Positions 1 through 6,082 of a stretch of DNA of 10,377 bases are shown piece after piece. Made by a program: the position numbers and the translations under genes. Source of the stretch: an uncultured Bacilli bacterium (GTDB lineage: Bacteria > Bacillota_I > Bacilli_A > RF39 > UBA660); the NCBI GenBank assembly GCA_905236935.1, contig CAJOQL010000081.1, forward strand, positions 1-10,377, read 5' to 3'. Under the pieces are notes generated by a model. It was not told where the DNA came from, did not search any database, and was given only the letters and a program-made list of their open reading frames with translations. The stretch's first letter is position 1. Every line of letters begins with the position of its first letter.

Positions 1-90
<90 letters not shown>

Positions 91-183
91 ATTTAATAAT
101 AATTATTTAAGTTTAATCTGACTACTCAATAATTGACATTTTACTTAGTTTTCAAAGATCGTTTGCGCTTTTTTCGTTTGCGC
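91..183 (-). promoter_or_regulatory. rRNA operon leader with boxA-like antitermination element
   Basis: This is the transcribed leader between promoter P1 and 16S. On the minus strand, GATCTTTGAAAACTAAG (complement of about 144-160) matches the CTTTGAAAACTAA block of Bacillus-type rrn leaders, which includes a boxA-like antitermination element. Further on, TAGTCAGATTAAACTT also resembles the segment just before B. subtilis 16S. Near the 5' end the decamer GCGCAAACGA occurs twice, 16 nt apart, within about 159-184. The Nus-factor role is known for the element class; binding here is inferred. Confidence 0.8.
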
Positions 184-189
184 ATTTGT

Positions 190-218
190 AATATATCAAA
201 TCTTTATTTTTAAGTCAA
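190..218 (-). promoter_or_regulatory. rRNA promoter P1 (proximal)
   Basis: TTGACT (213-218), a 17-base spacer and TATATT (190-195), with TG one base upstream of the -10 (extended -10). A-tracts directly upstream look like an UP element. It is the closest promoter to 16S, with a predicted start near 183. Confidence 0.85.
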
Positions 219-301
219 CACTTTTTTTAACTTTTTTTGATATTTTTTAAAATTTGATATTTTACATTGATTTTGCAGCTATTTTTCTCTGCATACATTG
301 T

Positions 302-330
302 ATTATATGACAATCTTTTAAAAATATCTA
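302..330 (-). promoter_or_regulatory. rRNA promoter P2 (middle)
   Basis: TAGATA (325-330), a 17-base spacer and TATAAT (302-307) on the minus strand. The -10 is perfect and the -35 is moderate. The AAAAAAGACTAGAYATTT block around the -35 is shared with P3, and the A-rich stretch upstream resembles that before P1. Confidence 0.65.
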
Positions 331-402
331 GTCTTTTTTTAACTTTTTTAAAAAATTTGATATTTTTTATTTTTCTGACTCTTTTGCAAGTCACAGTTAT
401 AG

Positions 403-431
403 ATTATAGCCCAGCTTTTTATAAATGTCTA
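403..431 (-). promoter_or_regulatory. rRNA promoter P3 (distal)
   Basis: TAGACA (426-431), a 17-base spacer containing GCTGGGC and TATAAT (403-408) on the minus strand. It lies just downstream of the terminator at 452-478, so it begins the rRNA unit. No believable gene lies between P3 and 16S. The 390 bases from 91 to 480 therefore hold only promoters, leader and terminator. Confidence 0.75.
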
Positions 432-451
432 GTCTTTTTTGAAATTTTTGC

Positions 452-478
452 AAAAAAATACCATTTTTTTCAAAATGG
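452..478 (-). terminator. Rho-independent terminator after the phosphatase gene
   Basis: On the minus strand the stem CCATTTT/AAAATGG (7 bp) closes a GAAA tetraloop and is followed by TA and seven T. It starts 3 bases after the stop codon at 481-483 and separates this gene from the rRNA promoters. Confidence 0.85.
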
Positions 479-480
479 CG

Positions 481-1011
481 TTAAATATTGCTATTTCCTA
501 TGTATTTTTCATAATACTTTTGAGCTATATTTTTATTAAATGGTCCTACTTCAGCTCTTTTCATGTTAATTAATTCAGTTAACTCACTTTGTAGAATTAA
601 ATCCAAGTTCTCAGAATATTTCATTATTTTTTTGTGATATTTATATTCATTACGATCCAATACTCTAAATTCTCCATCTGGGAATACTTTTAAATCTAAA
701 TCATAATCAATATATTTTATTATTCCATTATCAATTAAAAATGGACTGGCCATATCTGCTTTATAATACAAGCCATTTGTTTTAAATTGCGCTGTAATAT
801 GAAACCATCTTTTTTTGTAAAAGAATATGATTGCTGTTTCTTTTGTTTTATGACTCCTTCCATCCGATTCAGTTATTTTAACTTTATTATTTCCACAAAT
901 TAAACAGTCATTAGTTTCATCAAGTACTATTACTTCATCCCAAGTTCTATGGATTTTACCATTATGCTTATAGCAGTGAACACTCAAGCGATTTTTTAGT
1001 AAATCTTCCAT
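481..1011 (-). CDS. DUF402 / Ntdp-type nucleoside tri- and diphosphate phosphatase
   Basis: The 176-residue protein matches the Firmicute Ntdp (YgaC-like) family in length and motifs. Characterised members are metal-dependent phosphatases that remove terminal phosphates from NTPs and NDPs in the cytoplasm. Visible family blocks are KETAIIFFYKKRWFHIT (57-73), YYKADMASPF (82-91), the hallmark YIDYDLDLKVFPDGEF (100-115), LDRNEY (118-123) and GPF (156-158). The aspartates of the YIDYDLD block and D119 are the likely metal ligands. At 86, where relatives I recall have Asn (YCNLSSP), this protein has Asp. The start is supported by GAGAGG 5 bases upstream and by its own promoter. It lies 50 bp after pgk on the same strand, with no strong terminator between them, so some read-through is possible. 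Confidence 0.9.
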   Translation of the reverse strand: MEDLLKNRLSVHCYKHNGKIHRTWDEVIVLDETNDCLICGNNKVKITESDGRSHKTKETAIIFFYKKRWFHITAQFKTNGLYYKADMASPFLIDNGIIKYIDYDLDLKVFPDGEFRVLDRNEYKYHKKIMKYSENLDLILQSELTELINMKRAEVGPFNKNIAQKYYEKYIGNSNI

Positions 1012-1030
1012 AATAACCTCTCATGCCCAC

Positions 1031-1059
1031 ATTATACTATAAAAATATTTAAATTACAA
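1031..1059 (-). promoter_or_regulatory. Promoter of the Ntdp-family gene
   Basis: TTGTAA (1054-1059), a 17-base spacer and TATAAT (1031-1036) on the minus strand. It fits entirely in the 50-bp gap after the pgk stop codon. Confidence 0.8.
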
Positions 1060-1061
1060 AT

Positions 1062-2222
1062 TTATTTTATTTCATTATCCTCCATGCACAGCATCTTACC
1101 TTCTGATAAATAACTTAGAGTTGCTCCACCTCCAGTTGATATAAAATTAAAGTCTTTTATTTTAAAATACTCACTACTTGCTATTGCATCTCCTCCTCCG
1201 ATAACCGTATTAGCATCTGATTGAGAAATACTTTCTAAAATAGTTTTAGTACCATCTTCAAATCCTTTTTCTTCATATTTACCAGCTGTACCATTAAGGA
1301 AAATTGTTTTACTATTGCTTATTTTTTCTTTATATATAGAAAGGGTTTTGGGGCCTAAATCTAAAATTATATCATTATCTTCTATTTCATCAATATCTTT
1401 AACTACTATTGCATTATTATTTTTTACTTTGAAATCTAATGGTAAAACTATTTTATTATTATATTCGTTTAATAAACTTGCTAATTCATCTTTTTTCTCA
1501 TTATTATATAAGGAAGCACCAACATTAAATTTTGTATTTAAAAATGAATTAGCAATGCCTCCACCAAGTAGAAGACAATCACATTTAGGTAATAACTTGT
1601 TAATATAATCTAGTTTATCTTCAACTTTTGCTCCACCCATAAATATAGTAAATGGTCTTATAGGATTAATTATTAATTCTAAACCTTTTAATTCACTTTC
1701 AATTAGAAATCCTATTCCTGATGGAATATATTTGCTTATTCCATAATTAGAAGCATGTTTCCTATGTGTCATAGCAAAAGCATCATTTATGAAAAAATCG
1801 CCTAAACTTGCCCAGTATCTGGATAGTTCATCATCACAATTACTTTCTTTTTTACCATCTAAGTCTTCATATCTAGTATTTTCCATTAAAAGTATTTCTC
1901 CAGGCTTTAAAGAATTAATTTTATCTTCTAATATGCTACCTCTAGTAGTACTAGAAAATATTATTTTATTTTTCAAAAGTTCACATAGTCTTGTATATAC
2001 AATAAATAATGAATTATCTTTTAAGTCTTCTTTACTTTTAATCTTACCTAAATGACTCATTATTATAACTTTTGCATGGTTATTAATTAAATATTTAATT
2101 GTTGGTAACGATGAAATAATTCTTTCGTCACTAATAATTTTTCCATCTTTAATGGTTACATTAAAATCACATCTTAATATAATAGTTTTATTTTCCACAT
2201 TAAAATCAGTTATTTTTTTCAT
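1062..2222 (-). CDS. pgk: Phosphoglycerate kinase (divergent)
   Basis: Interconverts 1,3-bisphosphoglycerate + ADP and 3-phosphoglycerate + ATP in glycolysis, in the cytoplasm. The 386 residues are slightly short for the family (about 394). The N-terminal 3-PG domain has RCDFNV (17-22), DERI with R34, SHLGK (56-60), ENTR (114-117) and NDAFAMTHRKHAS (146-158). The C-terminal nucleotide domain has GGAKVEDK (196-203), GGGIANSF (220-227), GPKT (290-293), GGGD (342-345) and STGGGA (362-367). Deviations from the usual consensus are Lys60 instead of Arg in SHLGRP, and NGTAGKYE (310-317) instead of NGPMGVFE near the nucleotide site. AGAGGAAAG lies just before the ATG. No other glycolytic gene is adjacent, although pgk often sits beside gap or tpiA. 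The family call is secure; whether this is the only pgk or a divergent paralogue cannot be seen here. Confidence 0.95.
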   Translation of the reverse strand: MKKITDFNVENKTIILRCDFNVTIKDGKIISDERIISSLPTIKYLINNHAKVIIMSHLGKIKSKEDLKDNSLFIVYTRLCELLKNKIIFSSTTRGSILEDKINSLKPGEILLMENTRYEDLDGKKESNCDDELSRYWASLGDFFINDAFAMTHRKHASNYGISKYIPSGIGFLIESELKGLELIINPIRPFTIFMGGAKVEDKLDYINKLLPKCDCLLLGGGIANSFLNTKFNVGASLYNNEKKDELASLLNEYNNKIVLPLDFKVKNNNAIVVKDIDEIEDNDIILDLGPKTLSIYKEKISNSKTIFLNGTAGKYEEKGFEDGTKTILESISQSDANTVIGGGDAIASSEYFKIKDFNFISTGGGATLSYLSEGKMLCMEDNEIK

Positions 2223-2244
2223 ATCTTTCCTCTATTTTTTTATT

Positions 2245-2273
2245 ATTATACTAAAAAAGTAGACTATTTTAAA
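2245..2273 (-). promoter_or_regulatory. Promoter of pgk, overlapping the upstream terminator
   Basis: TTTAAA (2268-2273), a 17-base spacer and TATAAT (2245-2250) on the minus strand. The -35 falls in the loop and 3' arm of the preceding terminator hairpin. The predicted transcript begins only about 15 nt before the pgk start, just ahead of its AGAGG ribosome site. The -35 is weak. Confidence 0.6.
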
Positions 2274-2280
2274 GCCTACT
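2252..2280 (-). terminator. Rho-independent terminator of the cell-wall hydrolase gene
   Basis: On the minus strand AGTAGGCT pairs with AGTCTACT (8 bp with one G-U), with a 7-nt loop and a run of T. The 5' arm (2273-2280) overlaps the TAG stop codon at 2279-2281. Confidence 0.85.
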
Positions 2281-3184
2281 ATAAGATTGTATTATTATTA
2301 GTAATATCATTTATGGTTATTTTTTTATTATATTTTTTATATTTGTTTTTAGCATTTGATACTAGATTTATCCAATGAGGACTTGCTATTTTTTCTCCAT
2401 CTACAAATCTAGGACAATAAACTTTTCCAATAGAGTTTAATGTATTTAAACCTTTTCCATAATAATTACGGCTCATCATACGGACATATGATAATATGCC
2501 AAGTTCAATATTATTATGTTTTATTAAACCACTATTTGACATTCCACCATAAACATTATTATATTTAAGCATAAATTTAACTTTATAATAACCACTTTCA
2601 GCTGCTCCTATTGAAAGTAGCGTAGTTGCATCTACATTTGTATATATTGAAGAATAATATATAATTAACTTTTCTATATAATCAGAAGATCCAGTATATG
2701 GTTTATAGTTTTGATGTCTCAATTTTTTAAAGTTTTTATTTAAATCATAAAAATACTCAATTAAACCATATTCAAAATTATCATATATTATTAAATTTCC
2801 TTTTTTGTCTTTTAAATATCCAATATTAGTACTTATAAAAGTATCATTTTCTTTTTCTCTTTGTTTTAGATTATTAATTATATCATCTAATTTATAATCA
2901 AAAATCTTTGCAAAGAAATTAATTGTTTCATAATTTTTATCAATATAATAGTCTAAATTATAAACAATTAATCTGTTATCATCTTTACTTACTAAATTAT
3001 AATTATCTAATAATCCTTTATATCTATAACCAATTAGGTTAATCGAGGGTAATACCTCATTCTTTGATGAAGTTAATTCATCAGCTTGCACATTTACTCT
3101 AGTTCCTATTATTGCAAATATGATAAGAATAATAATACATATTATAACATTAAATATCTTCAATGAAGATAAATCTTTTCTCAT
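2279..3184 (-). CDS. Secreted glucosaminidase-like (lysozyme-fold) peptidoglycan hydrolase
   Basis: A 301-residue exported protein. Residues 8-29 are hydrophobic after a basic start, and VQA at 32-34 is a good signal-peptidase site, so it is either secreted or anchored by its N-terminus. Residues 35-165 form a Tyr- and Asn-rich domain I do not recognise. Residues about 166-285 look like a GH73/lysozyme-superfamily domain: LLSIGAAESGYY with E196 as candidate catalytic glutamate, then KYNNVYGG (207-214), the counterpart of the NN-FG motif of glucosaminidases, then a helix with SYVRMM and a C-terminal PHWINLVSNAKNKY. Such enzymes cut glycan strands during growth or separation. GGGGAGGAG precedes the ATG by 7 bases. 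It has its own promoter and terminator. The hydrolase class is likely; bond specificity is not readable. Confidence 0.75.
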   Translation of the reverse strand: MRKDLSSLKIFNVIICIIILIIFAIIGTRVNVQADELTSSKNEVLPSINLIGYRYKGLLDNYNLVSKDDNRLIVYNLDYYIDKNYETINFFAKIFDYKLDDIINNLKQREKENDTFISTNIGYLKDKKGNLIIYDNFEYGLIEYFYDLNKNFKKLRHQNYKPYTGSSDYIEKLIIYYSSIYTNVDATTLLSIGAAESGYYKVKFMLKYNNVYGGMSNSGLIKHNNIELGILSYVRMMSRNYYGKGLNTLNSIGKVYCPRFVDGEKIASPHWINLVSNAKNKYKKYNKKITINDITNNNTIL

Positions 3185-3215
3185 TTTTGTTCTCCTCCCC
3201 AGTCGAACGAAATTT

Positions 3216-3245
3216 ATTCTATCATATAGTGGGTAATATTGTCAA
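3216..3245 (-). promoter_or_regulatory. Strong promoter of the cell-wall hydrolase gene
   Basis: Consensus TTGACA (3240-3245), an 18-base spacer and TAGAAT (3216-3221) with an extended -10 TG, on the minus strand. It is one of the best sigma-A-like promoters in the window. Confidence 0.85.
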
Positions 3246-3256
3246 ATTTTAATCAT

Positions 3257-3271
3257 TTTGTTTAAAACAAA
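3257..3271. promoter_or_regulatory. Inverted repeat, candidate operator
   Basis: TTTGTTT-A-AAACAAA is a perfect 7+1+7 palindrome whose inner edge is 11 bp upstream of the -35 of the hydrolase promoter. The position suits an activator or repressor site. The A/T composition makes chance occurrence possible and no regulator is identified. Confidence 0.35.
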
Positions 3272-3348
3272 TGTTCTGCTTTTAGTACTATCTTAAAGTG
3301 TATTTATTTATATATATTTTATGCTATTCTAAATTTTATGCTTGGACT

Positions 3349-3372
3349 AAAAAAAGACCAAAATTAGTCTTT
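3349..3372 (-). terminator. Rho-independent terminator after the 79-residue gene
   Basis: On the minus strand AAAGACT pairs with GGTCTTT (6 bp plus one G-U) around a 6-nt loop, then T residues continue. The TAA stop codon (3364-3366) lies in the loop and the 5' arm overlaps the last codons. Confidence 0.75.
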
Positions 3373-3603
3373 AAATAATTCTTCAACTTTTTCTAGTTCT
3401 TGGATTGTTAAATTATCATTAATGTAAATTTTTCCTTCTCTATTGCAAGCTGTAATATAAATTGGTTCATCCTCCATATGCGTTTCTTCAATATTAAGTT
3501 TTTGAACTTTATAATACACATTTTCTTCAAAAAGAGCAGTATCTAAAACTAAATATTTTCGATTATCACTTAGTTCAATAATTTCATCTTTTGCAAAGTA
3601 CAT
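3364..3603 (-). CDS. Small acidic hypothetical protein (79 aa)
   Basis: I do not recognise the family. The protein is short and soluble, with no signal or membrane segment. Residues 6-36 read as strands of a small beta domain (DEIIELSDNRKYLVLD, then VYYKVQKL). Next come an acidic turn, a further strand pair (PIYITACN, GKIYIN) and a C-terminal acidic helix (TIQELEKVEELF). The pattern resembles other tiny Firmicute proteins that follow larger envelope or regulatory genes, but that is only an impression. Its AGGAGG starts inside the TAG stop codon of the upstream LysM-protein gene (3616-3618) and lies 8 bases before ATG. The 12-bp intergenic gap and this overlap suggest translational coupling, so the two products probably act in the same process. 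It has no separate promoter and ends at its own terminator. Confidence 0.8.
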   Translation of the reverse strand: MYFAKDEIIELSDNRKYLVLDTALFEENVYYKVQKLNIEETHMEDEPIYITACNREGKIYINDNLTIQELEKVEELFKD

Positions 3604-3615
3604 ATATATTACCTC

Positions 3616-4797
3616 CTATGCAGTCATTTGATTTGTATATTGCTTTTTATATACATTAGGAATTGTTAATTTTATACCAGAAAATGCTTCTTCATTATAC
3701 TGAATTTGATCATTTTGCGTTAATCCTAATTCATTCATTCTTTCGAGAAGTTTATCACTATTGGCTTCAAATATATCATACCAACCATTTTCATCATCAA
3801 TTAGGGCATATGCAAGACTTGCTAAGCAATCTCCATTTTCCATTGTATATGTATTTTCATCTTCAATTTCTGGTTCTTCTATTAATGGTAAGTCTTCTGC
3901 TACTGTATCTTCTTGTTTTTCAGCTATAGCAGGCATTTCTTCATCTAATTCTAAGTTATTAAATACAGTAAATGGTTCAAAACTAGGTGTTTCTTCTAAT
4001 GCAGGTAATTCCAAGTCTTCTGCAGCTTTAGCACTTTCTATTTCTGGTATTTCGTTAAAAGAAGAAACCTCTTTATCATCAAAATTAATATCACTCATTG
4101 TATTAAATAAGCTAGAAATATCAGTTTCATCTGGTATATCATGTTCCTCTTCCATTAATGGTAATTTGCTATTTTCATCTGCGTTAGATTCTTGATTAAA
4201 TAAATTAAATTTTGGCTGAAGTAATGATTCATCGGCTTTTTTAATTTGGATTACATATGGAAGATTAACTGTTTCTGGCTCAAATACTGGTGCTTCTTCA
4301 ATTGTTTCTTTTCTTTGTAATTCATTAGCTTTTGCAAATACTGGATTTTCCATTATTTCAATTACTGTTAAATCCCTAGCTTTTGGAAAATCTTGTTCAA
4401 TTCTACTAATAATTTCTTTAGTATGATTAGAACGTAAACGACGATCAAATATTTTTTTAAAATTAAATTCTAAATCTTCCTTTACTGCTAATGGTAGTGT
4501 TTCTACAAAAGTATCATATTTTTTATATAAAGATTCTCTTTTTATTGATAAATCGTCATCTTCTGTATGAGTTTCTTCATTTTCACCATACTGGATTTGT
4601 ATTTCAATATTAATAATATCTTCAATATAATTAGTAGTTGCACCAAATTGTCTAAAAATACTGCCACATTTATCGATAGCTGTTTGAATTTCATCTTCAT
4701 AATTAGAATTTGTTTTATCTAAAGTGCATATTCTTTGATGAGCCTTAGCACTTAAAAAATCTATATATTCGTTATAATTTGTGAATAGTCCTTCCAT
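3616..4797 (-). CDS. Acidic protein with C-terminal LysM-like domain (SpoVID-like layout)
   Basis: I chose the ATG at 4795-4797 (393 aa). AGGAG lies 11 bases upstream, and an ATG further out at 4875 would precede the promoter at 4825-4853. Residues 1-160 are mixed helical. Residues 165-315 are a very acidic, Pro-containing linker with loose repeats such as EAPVFEPETV / ETPSFEPFTV and LPLMEEE / LPALEE / MPAIAE / LPLIEE. Residues 316-380 look like a divergent LysM domain: YTMENGDCLASLAYAL, then GWYDIFEANSDKL, ending GIKLTIP, matching the Y-GD-L--IA, W--I---N and L-IP pattern. LysM domains bind GlcNAc-containing polymers. There is no signal peptide or membrane helix, so it should be cytoplasmic. 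N-domain, acidic linker and terminal LysM in a cytoplasmic protein recall SpoVID, but I see no clear N-domain match and no other sporulation gene. It is coupled to the 79-residue gene. Confidence 0.8.
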   Translation of the reverse strand: MEGLFTNYNEYIDFLSAKAHQRICTLDKTNSNYEDEIQTAIDKCGSIFRQFGATTNYIEDIINIEIQIQYGENEETHTEDDDLSIKRESLYKKYDTFVETLPLAVKEDLEFNFKKIFDRRLRSNHTKEIISRIEQDFPKARDLTVIEIMENPVFAKANELQRKETIEEAPVFEPETVNLPYVIQIKKADESLLQPKFNLFNQESNADENSKLPLMEEEHDIPDETDISSLFNTMSDINFDDKEVSSFNEIPEIESAKAAEDLELPALEETPSFEPFTVFNNLELDEEMPAIAEKQEDTVAEDLPLIEEPEIEDENTYTMENGDCLASLAYALIDDENGWYDIFEANSDKLLERMNELGLTQNDQIQYNEEAFSGIKLTIPNVYKKQYTNQMTA

Positions 4798-4824
4798 TTT
4801 AATCCACTCTCCTATGATATATAA

Positions 4825-4853
4825 ATTATAGCATTTGCTTTTTTTAAAATCAA
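4825..4853 (-). promoter_or_regulatory. Promoter of the LysM protein / 79-aa operon
   Basis: TTGATT (4848-4853), a 17-base spacer and TATAAT (4825-4830) with an extended -10 TG, on the minus strand. The predicted start near 4818 gives a short leader with AGGAG and rules out the more upstream ATG for the gene. Confidence 0.85.
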
Positions 4854-5070
4854 TATTGGAATTAAAAAAACTCACATAAGTAAGTAATTTTATAGTATTT
4901 TTTTACTGCTTAAATAAATTCAAAAGTTTTTACAATAAAATAAAAGCAAAACCTTTTTTATATATTTAGTGTTTTAAATAGTAGAAAAATTATACTAAAT
5001 TTGTATTCTACGCTAGCAAGCGTTAACTGATTTTAAGAAGCATTAGGATTATTTATGAAGTTTATTAGCA
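4854..5070. other. AT-rich gap with no gene seen
   Basis: Between the LysM operon promoter and the tRNA terminator I find no credible coding frame with a ribosome site. There is a weak minus-strand TATAAT near 4991-4996 without a well-spaced -35. A short ACGCT/AGCGT hairpin sits near 5010-5023 and a weak AAAAG/CTTTT hairpin near 4944-4959. None is strong enough to name. Confidence 0.5.
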
Positions 5071-5102
5071 AAGAAAAACGCAAATCCTTTATTATTTGCG
5101 TT
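5071..5102 (-). terminator. Terminator of tRNA-Asn
   Basis: On the minus strand AACGCAAAT and ATTTGCGTT form a perfect 9-bp stem (5094-5102 with 5077-5085) around an 8-nt loop, followed by TTTCTT. It begins 11 bases after the tRNA CCA end. Confidence 0.85.
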
Positions 5103-5112
5103 ATTTTCATAA

Positions 5113-5188
5113 TGGCGCCTCTTACAGGACTCGGACCTGTGACCTAACGGTTAACAGCCGTGCGCTCTACCAACTGAGCTAAAGAGGC
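5113..5188 (-). tRNA. tRNA-Asn (anticodon GTT)
   Basis: A 76-nt cloverleaf on the minus strand with CCA encoded. The acceptor GCCTCTT/AAGAGGC is perfect, the D arm is GCTC/GAGC with GG at 18-19, the anticodon loop is CTGTTAA with GTT at 34-36, the T stem is ACAGG/CCTGT and the discriminator is G73. Two features are unusual. The T loop is TCCGAGT, so position 55 is C instead of the nearly universal U (pseudouridine), and the anticodon stem has a C27-U43 mismatch below four good pairs. It has its own promoter and terminator and stands alone. Confidence 0.95.
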
Positions 5189-5210
5189 ATTTTGCTTCAG
5201 TACATAAACA

Positions 5211-5239
5211 ATTATATGATATTAAATTCATTAAATCAA
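5211..5239 (-). promoter_or_regulatory. Promoter of tRNA-Asn
   Basis: TTGATT (5234-5239), a 17-base spacer and TATAAT (5211-5216) on the minus strand. The predicted start near 5204 leaves a leader of about 16 nt. Confidence 0.85.
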
Positions 5240-5310
5240 GTAAAAAATAATAAAAAATTTAATTTCTTTAATATTTTATTCTATATTTAAAATTATATAC
5301 TGAAAAATTA

Positions 5311-5946
5311 TTAATAATTAGGTATTTTATATTCTACAATAGTGTTACAATAAGCACATCTAGTCTTACTTCCTCTATTAACATCATTTATTGCGCCACA
5401 ATTTGGACAGTTTATTGTTATAATATCTTTTTCATTTTTATGCTTTTCAATAGTATAATAAATTATTTTTTTATCAATTTTATTAAGAATAATACCATTA
5501 ATTAGTCCTTTGGAATCTAAATATTCAATGTCTTTAAAAACTTTTTCTTCTAGTTGCTTTAAATTATTTATTGTTGCTTCTGGCATTTTTAAAGCCATTT
5601 CATGAATTTGATAATGATTATTATATATAAATGAAGAGTATTTTTGTAAAATTTTTTGATCTTCTTCACTGCACTTTTTAATTATTCCATTTATGTGATC
5701 AATATATAAATCACCTATTTTTCGTTTATTTTTTAAATATTTGATTTTCATAATGCACTCATCATAAGTACAACCAGAGTCTTCCGCAATAAAATGTAAA
5801 TCTTCGCATTTTTCATTAACTATTAAATCGTATATTTTACTAATCTTTTTATCAAAGTTTGAATCTGAAGCTTTTATTTCATCATAAAATCTAGCATATC
5901 TTTGATATGACCATTCGCTAATGTTGTCAAATAGTTCTGTTTTCAT
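5311..5946 (-). CDS. Hypothetical helical protein with C-terminal zinc ribbon
   Basis: A 211-residue soluble protein. Residues 32-90 look like a winged-helix-type fold: FIAEDSGCTYDECIMKIKYL has the rhythm of a helix-turn-helix and is followed by KIGDLYIDHINGIIKK, a beta wing. Residues 95-165 contain a second helical stretch ending in a similar strand pair (GLINGIILNKIDKKIIYY). The C-terminus is a four-cysteine zinc ribbon, CPNCG (180-184) and CAYC (197-200), with a 13-residue spacer. Similar winged-helix plus zinc-ribbon proteins are common and uncharacterised in Firmicutes; nucleic-acid or protein binding is an inference. AGGTGG lies 4 bases before ATG. It is divergent from murE and shares its intergenic region. 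I see no GC-rich terminator between it and the tRNA promoter. Confidence 0.75.
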   Translation of the reverse strand: MKTELFDNISEWSYQRYARFYDEIKASDSNFDKKISKIYDLIVNEKCEDLHFIAEDSGCTYDECIMKIKYLKNKRKIGDLYIDHINGIIKKCSEEDQKILQKYSSFIYNNHYQIHEMALKMPEATINNLKQLEEKVFKDIEYLDSKGLINGIILNKIDKKIIYYTIEKHKNEKDIITINCPNCGAINDVNRGSKTRCAYCNTIVEYKIPNY

Positions 5947-5973
5947 TTTACCACCTATTATTTAATATACCTA

Positions 5974-5979
5974 ATTATA
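5974..5979 (-). promoter_or_regulatory. Probable -10 of the zinc-ribbon gene
   Basis: A perfect TATAAT on the minus strand 28 bases before the start codon. No good -35 lies 16-18 bases upstream, so the promoter is either weak or activator-dependent. Confidence 0.5.
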
Positions 5980-6006
5980 GTAAAAGTTTCATTAGTTTTA
6001 TTTTTT

Positions 6007-6035
6007 TAGACATAATTTTTACATTTTGTTATTAT
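6007..6035 (+). promoter_or_regulatory. Promoter of murE
   Basis: TAGACA (6007-6012), a 17-base spacer and TATTAT (6030-6035) with an extended -10 TG at 6027-6028. It is back to back with the zinc-ribbon gene promoter. Confidence 0.75.
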
Positions 6036-6082
6036 AGCAATTATATAAAAAAAGATTAAACATATTATATTTTGGAGGCAAT

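Noticed and set aside
267..539. Open frame of 90 codons on the plus strand, Phe- and Leu-rich.
   Set aside because: It runs antisense through rRNA promoters P2 and P3 and a terminator, has no ribosome site, and its composition is simply that of T-rich DNA.
1315..2055. Plus-strand frames inside pgk.
   Set aside because: They are antisense to a complete, motif-rich pgk and have no ribosome sites.
3663..4195. Plus-strand open frames opposite the acidic LysM protein, Ser-rich or His/Leu-rich.
   Set aside because: They are antisense shadows of the Glu-rich linker codons, with no ribosome site or recognisable domain.
4798..4875. Longer N-terminus for the LysM protein starting at 4875.
   Set aside because: The extension crosses the promoter at 4825-4853 and has no ribosome site, while the ATG at 4795-4797 has AGGAG upstream.
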